Assembly: GCF_004217045.1 (NCBI RefSeq)
Contig: NZ_SGXM01000014.1
Location: forward strand, 1 to 64,000
Reading direction: 5' to 3'
DNA length: 64,000 nucleotides
From: Cupriavidus agavae
Lineage (GTDB): Bacteria > Pseudomonadota > Gammaproteobacteria > Burkholderiales > Burkholderiaceae
Positions within the stretch are counted from its first letter, which is position 1. Each line of letters begins with the position of its first letter. The notes below the pieces were generated by a model, which was given only the letters and a program-made list of their open reading frames with translations, was not told the origin of the DNA and did not search any database. This document shows, in pieces, positions 43,951 through 53,219 of the stretch. A program made the position numbers and the translations under genes.

Positions 43951-44622
43951 ATGACGCAAGCAGTAAAGAAGGCGGTACGTGGCACGGGCGTGCGGGAAGC
44001 CGCCGCCCAGGCCACGCGCGACAACATCCTGCGCGCGGCGACCAAGGTCTTCGCGCGCTACGGCTATGAAGGCGGCAGCGTGGAGAAGATCTCCCGGCTG
44101 GCCAAGTCGTACGACCGGATGATCTATTACTACTACGGCAGCAAGGAGGGCCTGTTCGTGGCGGTGCTGGAGGGCATCTACCGGCGCATGGACGAGGCCG
44201 AGGCCAAGGTCGCGCCGGACCCCGCCACGCCCGTCGAGGCGCTCAAGACGCTGATCCGCTTCAAGCTCGACTACTACCGGCGCAACCCCGATTTCGTGAA
44301 CCTGCTGAATACCGAGAACCTGCACAAGGGCCGGCACGTCTCCAAGCTCGAATCGAAGGGCGAGTATTCGTCGCACGCGGTGGACATCATCGCGGGCATT
44401 CTCCACAGTGGTGCAGCGCAGGGGCTGTTCCGGACCGATCTGAACCCGCGCGACGTTTTTCTGTTGATCGCCTCGGCCGCCTATTTCTATACTTCGAACC
44501 GCTACACGCTGTCGGTATTCCTGGGCGAAGAACTTGACACGCCCGAAGCCGTGCAGCACTGGGAGTCGTTCGTGATCGACAGCGTGCTGCGCGTGGTGCG
44601 CGCCGAACGCGCCCCAGCCTGA
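43951..44622 (+). CDS. TetR-family regulator of the molybdenum hydroxylase cluster
   Basis: A 223-residue TetR protein. HTH at residues ~28-70 (ATKVFARYGYEGGSVEKISRLAKSYDRMIYYYYGSKEGLF) and a C-terminal domain of the TetR_C type found in RutR-like and related regulators (LNTENLHKGRHV...). AGGAG lies 8 bases before the ATG at 43951. It is followed after 18 bases by the FAD-subunit gene, so it likely heads and autoregulates the operon. Ligand unknown, perhaps the hydroxylase substrate. Confidence 0.88.
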   Translation: MTQAVKKAVRGTGVREAAAQATRDNILRAATKVFARYGYEGGSVEKISRLAKSYDRMIYYYYGSKEGLFVAVLEGIYRRMDEAEAKVAPDPATPVEALKTLIRFKLDYYRRNPDFVNLLNTENLHKGRHVSKLESKGEYSSHAVDIIAGILHSGAAQGLFRTDLNPRDVFLLIASAAYFYTSNRYTLSVFLGEELDTPEAVQHWESFVIDSVLRVVRAERAPA

Positions 44623-44640
44623 CCCTCGCCCCACCCTGCC

Positions 44641-45492
44641 ATGAACTACCTCCGCCCCCCGACCCTGGAAACGGCGCTCGCGGCGCTGGCCGAACGGCCG
44701 CGCCGCGTGGTCTGCGGCGCCACCGACTGCTACGCCGACCCGGCGCTGGTGCCGGCCGCCCATGAGTGGGTCGATATCGGCCGCATCGGGGCGCTGCGCG
44801 GCGTCTCGCGCGAGGGTGGCGTGGCACGCATTGCCGCGGCGACTACCTGGGATGACATCACGCAATGCGCATGGCTGCCGGCGGCGCTGCGCGAGGCGGC
44901 GGCGGGCGTGGGCTCGCGCCAGATCCGCACCCAGGGCACGCTCGGCGGCAACCTGTGCCACGCGTCGCCGCTGGCCGATGGCGTGCCGCCGCTGCTGGCA
45001 TTGCAGGCCGAGGTGGAGCTGGCCAGCATGCGCGGCGAACGCCGTCTGGCGCTGGGCGATTTCCTGCGGGGCCGCCAGCAGACTGCGTTGGCGGCCGATG
45101 AGCTGCTGGTCGCCATCAGCTTCCCGCTGCCGGCGGCGCGCGACCGTACGGCCTTCGTCAGATGCACCAACCGCGACGGCATGGCGCTGGCCGTGGTGTC
45201 GGCGGCGGTGCATCTGCGGCTGGCGGACGGTGGGGCGCTTGCGCGGGCCGCCATCTGCGTGGGGGGCGCCTCGGCGGTGCCGCGCCGCCTGCACGGGCTG
45301 GAAGCGGCGCTGACCGGCCTGCAGCCATCGGCAATGGCTGGCATCATCGCAGGTGCCGCGCTGCCGGAGCTTTCGCCGATCGACGATTGCCGCGCCACGG
45401 CGACCCATCGCATCGATCTTGCCCGGCTCGCCGTCACGCGTGCGGTCCGGTTCTGCCTGGAGGAATTCGCCCATGACGCCCCCGCTTTCTGA
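44641..45492 (+). CDS. Molybdenum hydroxylase FAD-binding (medium) subunit
   Basis: A 283-residue CoxM/XdhB-like subunit that passes electrons between the [2Fe-2S] clusters and the external acceptor via FAD. The FAD-binding signature TQGTLGGNLCHASPLADGVPPLLAL is near residues 100-123, and the N-terminal segment has the VVCGATDCYAD pyrophosphate-loop variant. The CO-dehydrogenase FAD-binding C-terminal domain follows. Its stop lies 20 bases inside the next gene, so the subunits are co-translated. It belongs to the xanthine dehydrogenase superfamily; the substrate is not evident. Confidence 0.9.
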   Translation: MNYLRPPTLETALAALAERPRRVVCGATDCYADPALVPAAHEWVDIGRIGALRGVSREGGVARIAAATTWDDITQCAWLPAALREAAAGVGSRQIRTQGTLGGNLCHASPLADGVPPLLALQAEVELASMRGERRLALGDFLRGRQQTALAADELLVAISFPLPAARDRTAFVRCTNRDGMALAVVSAAVHLRLADGGALARAAICVGGASAVPRRLHGLEAALTGLQPSAMAGIIAGAALPELSPIDDCRATATHRIDLARLAVTRAVRFCLEEFAHDAPAF

Positions 45493-48298
45493 GGGCCCGC
45501 CCTGCGCCGCCGTGGCCGATGAGGCCGTGGCAGTGCAGGCGCGGCCGCTGGCGGCAGAGCCCGGCTGGTTCGAACTCAATGGCGCGCGGGTGCCGCTGCC
45601 CGCTGACCCGTCGCGCCGCCTGCTGGACCATCTGCGCCACGCTTTGCACCAGTTCGGCACCAAGGAAGGCTGCCGGCAGGGCGACTGCGGCAGTTGCACC
45701 GTGCTGGTGGACGGCGAGGCGCGCTACGCCTGCCTCGTGCCGGCGGCGCAGATGGCCGGCCGCAGCGTGGTCACGGTGGAGGGTATCGCCGCGGGCACGC
45801 GCAGCGGCGCGCGGCTCCAGCATGCGTTCCTCGCCCATCAGGCCGTGCAGTGCGGTTTCTGCACGCCCGGCATGCTGCTGGCTGCCGCGGCGGCGGTCGA
45901 TGCCGGCCGCGTGACCGACCGCGCCAGCGCACGCACCGCCATCGAGGGCGTGCTGTGCCGCTGCACCGGGTACCAGAAGATCGTCGATGCCGTGACCGAA
46001 GTGGGCTGCGGCGCCGTGGCCCGGGGCTGTACGCCGCCCCCGGCGCAAGGGCCGGCGGTCGGCGTGCCGCTGACGCGGCTGGACGGGCCGGAAAAGGTGG
46101 ACGGCAGCCAGCGCTTCGGCGCCGACGCATGGCCGGCCGACAGCCTGATCCTGCGCGCCGTGCGCAGCCCCCATCATCGCGCCCGCTTCGCGCTGGGTGA
46201 CCTGGACGCGTTCGTCGCGGCCCATCCCGGCGTGCACCGCGTGTTCACGCATGCCGATGTGCCGGGCCTGAACCTGCACGGCGTGGCAACGCCCTATGCC
46301 GACCAGCCCGTGCTGCCGGTGGCCGAGACGCGCCACTACCTCGAAGCCATCGCGCTGGTGGCGGGCGAGCGCGAGGTGGTCGAGGCGCTCGACCTGCGCG
46401 ACTTCCCCGTGACGTGGGAGCCGTTGCCGCCGGTGCTGGACGTGGCCGACGCCGTGCGCGCCGACAGTCCGCAACTGCATGCCGAGCGGCCCGGCAACCG
46501 GCTGATCGAAGGCGTGGTGCGCCGTGGCGACGTGGCGGCCGCGCTGCGCGAGGCGCCGTACGTGGTCAGCGCCACGTTCGAGTCGAGTTTTGTCGAGCAC
46601 GCCTATCTGGAGCCCGAGGCGGGCTGGGCGCGCCGCGTGGGCGGCATGGTGGAAGTCCATTCGTCGACGCAGGCGCCGCACCCCCATCGCGCCGATCTCG
46701 CGCGCATCCTCGGCGTGGCGCCCGAACAGGTGCGCGTGGTGGCCACCGCCGTGGGCGGCGGCTTCGGCGGCAAGCTCGACATGACCGTCCAGCCCTGGCT
46801 CGCGCTGGCCGCGTGGCACCTGGACCGGCCCGTGGCCATGGTGTTCTCGCGCGAGGAATCGATGGCAACCTCCACCAAGCGCCATCCGGCCCGCATCGCC
46901 ACGTCGATGGCCGCCGACGCCGAGGGCCGTATCACGGCCGTGTCGTTCGAGGGCGACTACAACACCGGCGCGTTCGCGTCGTGGGGCACGGCCGTGGCCA
47001 ACCGCGTGCCGGTGCACGCCGGGGGGCCGTACCGCGTGCCGCACTACGCGGCGCGCGCCCGGGCCGTGCATACGCACATCACGCCGGCCGGCGCGTTCCG
47101 GGGCTTCGGCGTGCCGCAGACCACGATGTCGCAGGAGCAACTGGTCGATGCACTGGCGCGCAAGGCCGGCATCGATCCGCTGGAATTCCGCGCGATCAAC
47201 GCGCTGCAACCGGGCGATTCGCTGCCGACCGGGCAGGTGCTCGACGGCAGCGTGGGCCTGCTGGCCTGCCTCGACGCGCTGCGTCCGGCATGGCGCGAAG
47301 CGCAGGCGCGCGTAGCCACGCTGAACGCGTCGGCGCCGGCCGAACTCCGCCACGGCGTGGGGCTGGCCGCGTTCTTCTACGGCTGCGGCAATACCGCGCT
47401 GCCGAACCCGTCGACGGTGCGCTTTGGCGTGCGGCCGGACGGCATCGTCGTGCTGCACCAGGGCGCGGTGGACGCGGGGCAGGGCGCCAATACCGTGATT
47501 CCGCAGATTGCCGCCGATGCGCTGGGCGTGCCGGTGGACCGCCTGCGCATCGTCGGCCCCGATACGCACCTGACGCCGGACTGCGGCCGCACCTCGGCGT
47601 CGCGCCAGACCTTCATCACCGGCCGCGCGGCGTTCCTGGCCGGGCAGGCGCTGCGCCGGCGCCTGCTGGCGCTGGCCGGCGCGCCGCACGACGCCACGCT
47701 CTCGGCCGGTGCCGATGGCATCCGCGTCGATGGCCACCCGCTCGATCTCTCGGCGCTGCCGGCGGACCCGCACGGCTATGCCGTGGCGGCCGAGGAAAGC
47801 TTCGACCCGCCGGTCACCGCGCTCGACGCCGACGGGCAGGGCAAGCCCTACGCCACCTACGCGTTCGGCGCCCAGATCGCCGAGGTGGTGGTCGATTGCC
47901 AGAGCGGCCGCGTGCGCGTGCTGAAGGTGGTGGCGGCCCATGACGTGGGCCGCATGGTCAATCCCACGCTGCTGGCCGGACAGGTCGAGGGCGCGGTGGC
48001 GCAGGGGGTGGGGCTGGCGCTGATGGAGCAGTACCGCCCCGGCCAACATAACAACCTGCACGATTACCTGATTCCCACGGTGCACGACATGCCCGAGGTG
48101 CGCGCAATCTTCGTCGAGGCGCCGAACCCGCTGGGGCCCTACGGCGCCAAGGGCATCGGCGAGCCGGCGCTGGTGCCCACGGCGGCGGCCATCCTCAACG
48201 CGATCCACGACGCCACGGGCGCGCGCATCGGGCAGGCGCCCGCCACGCCGGACGTGGTGCGCCAGGCGCTGGCGGCCCGCCCCGGTCCCGCGCCGTAG
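45473..48298 (+). CDS. Fused [2Fe-2S] and molybdopterin subunits of a molybdenum hydroxylase
   Basis: A 941-residue fusion. Residues ~30-180 form a CoxS-type two-cluster ferredoxin unit (CRQGDCGSC...C; then CGFCTPGM...CRCTGYQ). Residues ~195-935 form a CoxL/XdhA-type Mo-MCD subunit with GGGFGGKLDM, AFRGFGVPQ and GIGEPALVP, whose Glu is the usual catalytic base. The CO-dehydrogenase active-site loop (VAYRCSFR) is absent, so it is a hydroxylase of an aldehyde or N-heterocycle, not CO dehydrogenase. Small and large subunits are usually separate in the CoxMSL layout. GGAGG precedes the ATG at 45473, inside the FAD subunit gene. Confidence 0.92.
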   Translation: MTPPLSEGPPCAAVADEAVAVQARPLAAEPGWFELNGARVPLPADPSRRLLDHLRHALHQFGTKEGCRQGDCGSCTVLVDGEARYACLVPAAQMAGRSVVTVEGIAAGTRSGARLQHAFLAHQAVQCGFCTPGMLLAAAAAVDAGRVTDRASARTAIEGVLCRCTGYQKIVDAVTEVGCGAVARGCTPPPAQGPAVGVPLTRLDGPEKVDGSQRFGADAWPADSLILRAVRSPHHRARFALGDLDAFVAAHPGVHRVFTHADVPGLNLHGVATPYADQPVLPVAETRHYLEAIALVAGEREVVEALDLRDFPVTWEPLPPVLDVADAVRADSPQLHAERPGNRLIEGVVRRGDVAAALREAPYVVSATFESSFVEHAYLEPEAGWARRVGGMVEVHSSTQAPHPHRADLARILGVAPEQVRVVATAVGGGFGGKLDMTVQPWLALAAWHLDRPVAMVFSREESMATSTKRHPARIATSMAADAEGRITAVSFEGDYNTGAFASWGTAVANRVPVHAGGPYRVPHYAARARAVHTHITPAGAFRGFGVPQTTMSQEQLVDALARKAGIDPLEFRAINALQPGDSLPTGQVLDGSVGLLACLDALRPAWREAQARVATLNASAPAELRHGVGLAAFFYGCGNTALPNPSTVRFGVRPDGIVVLHQGAVDAGQGANTVIPQIAADALGVPVDRLRIVGPDTHLTPDCGRTSASRQTFITGRAAFLAGQALRRRLLALAGAPHDATLSAGADGIRVDGHPLDLSALPADPHGYAVAAEESFDPPVTALDADGQGKPYATYAFGAQIAEVVVDCQSGRVRVLKVVAAHDVGRMVNPTLLAGQVEGAVAQGVGLALMEQYRPGQHNNLHDYLIPTVHDMPEVRAIFVEAPNPLGPYGAKGIGEPALVPTAAAILNAIHDATGARIGQAPATPDVVRQALAARPGPAP

Positions 48299-48331
48299 GC
48301 TGCGCGCCCTTCCACAGGATTCCAAAGAACA

Positions 48332-49624
48332 ATGACTACAACCAAGCTGGATCGGGATACAGCGCAGCGCGGCGCGCCGCTGTCGTGGTACGCGGAATTG
48401 GGGCCCGGCGGGCAGCGGGCGTTCAAGGCGTCGTTCGCCGGTTGGGCGACCGACGCGTTCGACTTCATGGTGTTCAGCTTCGTGCTGACCGCGCTGATCG
48501 ACCTCTGGCACCTGGACCGCGCCCAGGCCGGGCTGCTGGGCACCGTGACGCTGGTGTTCTCGGCCATCGGCGGCTGGGTGGCCGGCATGCTGGCCGACCG
48601 CTACGGCCGCGTGAAGGTGCTGCAGGGCACGATCCTGTGGTTTTCGGTCTGCACGCTGCTGATTGGCTTTGCGCAGAACTTCGAGCAGGTGTTCGTGCTG
48701 CGCGCGCTGCAGGGGCTGGGCTTCGGCGGCGAATGGGCCGTGGGCGCGGTGCTGATCGGCGAGATCATCGCGCCGAAGCATCGCGGCAAGGCCGTGGGGC
48801 TGGTGCAGAGCGGCTGGGCCGTGGGCTGGGGCGCGGCGGCCATCCTGTACAGCATTGCGTTCTCGGTGCTGCCCGAATCGCTGGCGTGGCGCAGCCTGTT
48901 CTGGGTGGGCATCCTGCCCGCGCTGCTGGTGATCTACGTGCGCAAGCACGTGCCCGAGCCGGACGTGTTCCGGGCCGCCAACGCCGCGCGGCAGCAGGGC
49001 CGGCGCACCTCGGTATGGGCCATCTTTTCGGGCCGGCAGCTGCGCACCACGGTGCTGGCCGCGCTGCTGTGCACGGGCATCCAGGGCGGCTTCTACGCGA
49101 TGTCCACCTGGCTGCCGACCTACCTCAAGCTCGAACGCAACCTGTCGGTGCTCGATACCGGCGGCTACCTGCTGGTGATCATCGTCGGCTCGTTCTGCGG
49201 CTACGTGGTGGGTGCCCATCTGGCGGACTTCTGGGGGCGCCGCAGGAACTTCATGGTGTTCTCGGCGCTGTCGCTGGCCTCGGTGTGCCTCTACCTGACG
49301 CTGCCGCTGTCCAATGCCGAAATGCTCTGGCTCGGCTTTCCGCTCGGGTTTGCCTCGTGCGGCATCTTCAGCGGCGTGGGCGCGTACCTGACGGAGCTGT
49401 ATCCGTCGGAGAACCGCGCCAACGGCCAGAGCTTCACGTACAACTTCGGGCGCGGCATTGGTGCGCTGTTCCCGACCCTGGTGGGCTGGCTCAGCCATTC
49501 CACCGGGCTTGCCACGGCCATTGCGATCTTCTCGGGCGCCGCATATGGGGTGGTGTTGCTGATGGTCCTGCTCCTGCCCGAAACCAGAGGCCAGTCCCTG
49601 GAGACCGATCATGCCCGCCACTAG
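48332..49624 (+). CDS. MFS transporter (aromatic acid/carboxylate-type)
   Basis: A 430-residue permease with twelve predicted helices. The MFS motif between helices 2 and 3 reads GMLADRYGRVKV and the helix-4/5 segment GLGFGGEWAVGAVLIGEIIAPKHRGKAVG is typical of sugar/acid:H+ symporters. Located 33 bases after the hydroxylase gene, it probably imports that enzyme's substrate, such as an aromatic or N-heterocyclic acid; this is inference from context. Its end overlaps the next gene by 14 bases. Confidence 0.88.
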   Translation: MTTTKLDRDTAQRGAPLSWYAELGPGGQRAFKASFAGWATDAFDFMVFSFVLTALIDLWHLDRAQAGLLGTVTLVFSAIGGWVAGMLADRYGRVKVLQGTILWFSVCTLLIGFAQNFEQVFVLRALQGLGFGGEWAVGAVLIGEIIAPKHRGKAVGLVQSGWAVGWGAAAILYSIAFSVLPESLAWRSLFWVGILPALLVIYVRKHVPEPDVFRAANAARQQGRRTSVWAIFSGRQLRTTVLAALLCTGIQGGFYAMSTWLPTYLKLERNLSVLDTGGYLLVIIVGSFCGYVVGAHLADFWGRRRNFMVFSALSLASVCLYLTLPLSNAEMLWLGFPLGFASCGIFSGVGAYLTELYPSENRANGQSFTYNFGRGIGALFPTLVGWLSHSTGLATAIAIFSGAAYGVVLLMVLLLPETRGQSLETDHARH

Positions 49625-50285
49625 CCATGCCCTGAAGTCCGCGCCGGCGTCTGCCGTGCCCCGTTCCGTGCCGCGTACCGTCCATATCGTCGACGACGAC
49701 GACCTGGTGCGCGGCGCGCTGACCACGCTGCTCGAATCGCTCGACCTCGACGTGCGGGCGTTTGCCTCGATCCCCGAGTTCCTGGAAGCCCCGCCCGTGG
49801 ACGGCCCGTCCTGCCTGGTGCTCGACGTGCGCCTGCGCGGGCAGAGCGGGCTGGCCTTCCAGCGCGCGATCGTCGACAAGGGCGAGCCGCACATGCCCAT
49901 TGTCTTCATGAGCGGTCACGCGGACATTCCGATGACCGTGAAGGCGATGAAGGCCGGCGCGGTGGATTTCCTGGCCAAGCCGTTCCGCGAGCAGGACATG
50001 ATCGACGCCGTGATCGCCGCGCTGGAGCACGACGCGCGGCGGCTGGAGACCGAGCAGTCGCTGCGCGGCCTGCGCGCGGCCTGGGAGACGCTGACGCTGC
50101 GCGAGCGCGAGGTGCTGGGGCATCTGGCGGCGGGCCTCGTCAACAAGCAGATTGCAGCGGCGATGGGTGTGGCCGAGATCACGGCCAAGATCCATCGGGG
50201 CCATGCCATGCGCAAGATCAACGCGCGCACCGTGGTGGAGGTGGTCCACAAGATGCAGGCGCTGGCCGGCGAGGCTGGCGCCTGA
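49611..50285 (+). CDS. FixJ/NarL-type two-component response regulator
   Basis: A 224-residue regulator. Receiver domain with acidic pocket at residues 28-31, phosphoacceptor D72 (LVLDVRL), and Thr/Lys switch (SGHAD; LAKPF). The LuxR-type HTH lies at residues ~155-210 (TLREREVLGHLAAGLVNKQIAAAMGVAEITAKIHRGHAMRK). GGAG before the ATG lies within the transporter gene end. It closes the hydroxylase operon; the kinase at 42773-43699 at the other edge is the natural partner candidate, so the pair would flank the genes it controls. Confidence 0.9.
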   Translation: MPATSHALKSAPASAVPRSVPRTVHIVDDDDLVRGALTTLLESLDLDVRAFASIPEFLEAPPVDGPSCLVLDVRLRGQSGLAFQRAIVDKGEPHMPIVFMSGHADIPMTVKAMKAGAVDFLAKPFREQDMIDAVIAALEHDARRLETEQSLRGLRAAWETLTLREREVLGHLAAGLVNKQIAAAMGVAEITAKIHRGHAMRKINARTVVEVVHKMQALAGEAGA

Positions 50286-50316
50286 CCGGCGGCGCCCGAT
50301 GGCCGGCGCCTGACCG

Positions 50317-51552
50317 GTGGACGCGCTGATTGCCGCCGCGGCCCGCGCGCTGGCGGCTGGCGATCCGCTCGGCGCGCTGAACCGCGTGGCGCTGCGCGAC
50401 GACGCCCCGGCCCTGGCGCTGCGCGGCATTGCGATGGCCCAGCTTGGCGACCTGCCGCGCGCCCGCACGCTGGTGCGTGCGGCGGCGCGGGCGTTCGGTC
50501 CCAGGGAGGCCATGGCACGGGCGCGCTGCGCGGTGGCCGAGGCCGAGATCGCGCTGGTGGCGCGTGACCTGGGATGGCCCGAGCGGGCACTGGTGGCCGC
50601 CGGCGCCGTGCTGCAGGCCCACGGCGACCGTGCCAACGCGGCGCATGCACGCTACCTGGTGGCGCGGCACCAGTTGCTGGTGGGCCAGATCGACGCCGCC
50701 GAACGCACCATCGCCGCTCCGCATCCCGACTCTCACCTCGATCCTGCCCTGCCGCCGCCGCTGCGCGCCGCGCACGAACTCGTGGTGGCGGGAATCGCGG
50801 TGCGGCGGCTGCACGGCGCGGCGGCGCAGGCGGCGCTCTCGCGTGCGGCCGAGGCCGCCGCTGCCGCCGGCATTCCGGCCCTGCGCGCCGAGGTGGAGCA
50901 CGCGCACCGGGCGCTGGCGACACCGGTGGCACGGCTGCTGGCCGGTGGCGCGGCGCGCCCGCTGCGGCTGGCCGAGGTCGAGGCGCTGTTCGCCACCGAC
51001 ACGCTCGTGGTGGACGCCTGCCGCATGGCCGTGCGCCAGCTCGGTGCCAGCGTGCCGTTGGCGCGCCGGCCCGTGCTGTTCACGCTGGCGCGCGCGCTGG
51101 CGCAAGCGTGGCCCGGCGACGTGCCGCGCGACACGCTGATCGCCAGCGCCTTTCGCACCCGCCATGCCGACGAGACCCATCGCGCCCGGCTGCGGGTGGA
51201 GATGGGCCGGCTGCGCGCGGCGCTGGCGCCGCTGGCGACGGTCAGCGCCACCGCGCAGGGCTACACGCTGCTGCCGCAGGACGGGCGGCCGGTGGCCGTG
51301 CTGGCACCGCCGGCCGAGCAAGCGCACGCGGCGGTGCTGGCCTGCCTGGCCGATGGCGCGTCGTGGTCCAGTTCCGCGCTGGCGCTGGCGCTCGGGGCCA
51401 GCCAGCGCACCGTGCAGCGCGCGCTGGACGCGCTGGCGGCGGCTGGCAAGGTCGAAGCCGTGGGGCAGGGCCGTGCCCGGCGCTGGATGACGCCGGTGCC
51501 GCCCGGTTTCACGACGGCATTGTTACTCCCCCTGCCGGTGCCCGGCGCGTAG
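50317..51552 (+). CDS. HTH regulator with TPR-like N-terminal region
   Basis: A 411-residue protein starting with GTG at 50317. The first ~190 residues are Ala-rich helical repeats (TPR-like: AAARALAAGDPLGALNRVALR, GDLPRARTLVRAAARAF). The middle contains a winged-helix-like segment (FRTRHADETHRARLRVEMGRLRAAL) with features of OmpR-type or activator wHTH domains. The C-terminal part has a second HTH (SSALALALGASQRTVQRALDALAAAGKVEAVG). It probably regulates the adjacent propeller gene. I do not recognise a named member. The GC content is very high and the product is strongly biased to Ala/Arg, but its motifs are coherent. Confidence 0.7.
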   Translation: MDALIAAAARALAAGDPLGALNRVALRDDAPALALRGIAMAQLGDLPRARTLVRAAARAFGPREAMARARCAVAEAEIALVARDLGWPERALVAAGAVLQAHGDRANAAHARYLVARHQLLVGQIDAAERTIAAPHPDSHLDPALPPPLRAAHELVVAGIAVRRLHGAAAQAALSRAAEAAAAAGIPALRAEVEHAHRALATPVARLLAGGAARPLRLAEVEALFATDTLVVDACRMAVRQLGASVPLARRPVLFTLARALAQAWPGDVPRDTLIASAFRTRHADETHRARLRVEMGRLRAALAPLATVSATAQGYTLLPQDGRPVAVLAPPAEQAHAAVLACLADGASWSSSALALALGASQRTVQRALDALAAAGKVEAVGQGRARRWMTPVPPGFTTALLLPLPVPGA

Positions 51553-51592
51553 CATGGTTTCCATACCCACCGGGGAAACCAAGGAGACCAGC

Positions 51593-52225
51593 ATGAAACG
51601 ACACGCCGCCGAGATCATCGAGGAATACGGCCCGTTCCCGGGCCACGACACCGTGCACGGCCTGACCTGGGATGGCCAGCAGGTCTGGTTTGCCGTGGGG
51701 CAGCAGTTGCTCGCGCTCGACCCCGCCAGCGGCAAGACCGGGCGGGCCATCGACGTGCAGGCCGATGCCGGCACCGCGTTCGATGGCCGCTACCTGTTCC
51801 AGATTGCCGAGCGCCAGATCCAGAAGATCGACCCGCAGACCGGCAAGGTGGTGGGCACGATCCCGGCGCCCGGCAATGGCAACGATTCGGGGCTGGCCTG
51901 GGCCGAGGGGTCGCTCTGGGTGGGGCAGTACCAGGCGCGCCAGATCCACCAGGTCGACCCGGAGACCGGCGCCATCCTGCGCACCATCGAGTCCGACCGC
52001 TTCGTCACGGGCGTGACGTGGGTGGACGGGCAACTCTGGCATGGCACCTGGGAGGCCGACCGCAGCGAGCTGCGCCACGTCGACCCGGCCACGGGCAAGG
52101 TGCTCGAAGCCGTGGAGATGCCGGCCGGCACCGGGGTCTCGGGGCTGGAGTCTGACGGGGCCGGGCGCTTCTACTGTGGCGGCGGCAACAGCGGCAAGAT
52201 CCGCGCGGTCAGGCGGCCGGCCTAG
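51593..52225 (+). CDS. Beta-propeller (Vgb/SMP-30-like) repeat protein
   Basis: A 210-residue cytoplasmic protein with no signal peptide. It is made of about four to five WD/YVTN-like blades with the repeat VDPxTGxxxxxIExxxxxxGxxWxxGxLW (for example KIDPQTGKVVGTI, QVDPETGAILRTI, HVDPATGKVLEAV). Similar small propellers are annotated as glutamine-cyclotransferase-like or Vgb lyase-like. AAGGAGA precedes the ATG by about 7 bases. It follows the HTH-regulator gene by 40 bases and may be co-regulated. Function unknown. Confidence 0.75.
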   Translation: MKRHAAEIIEEYGPFPGHDTVHGLTWDGQQVWFAVGQQLLALDPASGKTGRAIDVQADAGTAFDGRYLFQIAERQIQKIDPQTGKVVGTIPAPGNGNDSGLAWAEGSLWVGQYQARQIHQVDPETGAILRTIESDRFVTGVTWVDGQLWHGTWEADRSELRHVDPATGKVLEAVEMPAGTGVSGLESDGAGRFYCGGGNSGKIRAVRRPA

Positions 52226-52239
52226 CGTGGCCCGGCGGC

Positions 52240-53151
52240 TCAGGTCTGGATGAAGCCCTGCGGCGCCGGCGCGGCGGTGCGGGGCGGCTCGCCCACCATT
52301 TCCAGCACGGTGGACTCGATCATGTACGACATGGCCGCCAGCGGCAGGTCGTTGGCTTCCTCGCCGAACGGCTCCTCGATCTCGGCGCTCAGCGCTTCGA
52401 GCGCGAAGAACGTGTAGGCGATGAAGCAGACGATGACCGGCGTCATCAGTCCGATGCTGTCGAGCAGCCCGAACGGCAGCAGCACGCAGTACAGGTAGAT
52501 GCAGCGGTGGATGATGACCGAGTACGTGAACGGGATCGGCGTGCCGGCCAGCCGCTCGCAGCCGCCCAGCGCCGTGCTGAGCAGGCTCAGCGAGCTTTCC
52601 ATCGGCAGCGCCAGCGACGGCGCCAGCCGGCCGCCGCGCACTTGCTCGCCCACCCACTCGCCGGCCATCAGCAGCACGATGGCGGGCTTGAAGCGGGCGG
52701 CCTGCAGGCGGGCGGCCCCGGCGGTGTCGAGGAACAGGGCGATGTCCGGGCCGGCGTCGGTGCCGCGCAACTGATGCCGCAGCGCGTGCACGAACGCGCA
52801 GAGCCGGAAGGCAAGCTGCCGCGCGGCGTCGCGGTCATGCACGAGCGTCAGCGCCTGGCGCGTCAGCGAGCGGGTTTCGTTGAGCACGCTGCCCCAGAGC
52901 GTGCGGGCCTCCCAGTAGCGCGCGTAGCTCGTGCTGTTGCGAAAGCCCAGGAAGATGGCCAGCGTCAGGCCGATCAGCGAGAACGGCACGAAGTTCAGCG
53001 ACACCTTCCAGTCGCCGATCCGCCCGTGGGCCAGCGTGATCAGCGCCGCGAACAGCGTGATGCCAACGAGCTGCGGCGTGATCCGGGGCAGGACCGAGCC
53101 CCGCAGCACGAACAGCATGCGGAGCCAGTGGAGCGGCGGGCGGACGATCAT
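52240..53151 (-). CDS. Bestrophin-like (UPF0187) membrane channel
   Basis: A 303-residue protein of the bacterial bestrophin family, which forms pentameric ion channels. It has the conserved N-terminal WLRMLFVLRGSVLPRI, GFRNSTSYARYWEARTLWGSVLNETRSL and a C-terminal segment EIEEPFGEEANDLPL. Four membrane segments are visible (~25-45, ~48-65, ~200-222, ~232-255). KpBest, the studied bacterial homologue, conducts cations. The start at 53151 lies at the conserved N-terminus. It converges on the propeller gene with 14 bases between stops. Confidence 0.92.
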   Translation of the reverse strand: MIVRPPLHWLRMLFVLRGSVLPRITPQLVGITLFAALITLAHGRIGDWKVSLNFVPFSLIGLTLAIFLGFRNSTSYARYWEARTLWGSVLNETRSLTRQALTLVHDRDAARQLAFRLCAFVHALRHQLRGTDAGPDIALFLDTAGAARLQAARFKPAIVLLMAGEWVGEQVRGGRLAPSLALPMESSLSLLSTALGGCERLAGTPIPFTYSVIIHRCIYLYCVLLPFGLLDSIGLMTPVIVCFIAYTFFALEALSAEIEEPFGEEANDLPLAAMSYMIESTVLEMVGEPPRTAAPAPQGFIQT

Positions 53152-53219
53152 CGGCGGCGGTGTACGGGGCGGGCGGAAGGCCCATGTTCGCACACCGCGC
53201 GCCCGGGGGCCTCGGGAAA

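Noticed and set aside
45434..49909. A 1,491-codon minus-strand open frame opposite the molybdenum hydroxylase and MFS genes
   Set aside because: The sense strand encodes clear conserved domains; the antisense product is a His/Arg/Gln-rich low-complexity shadow.
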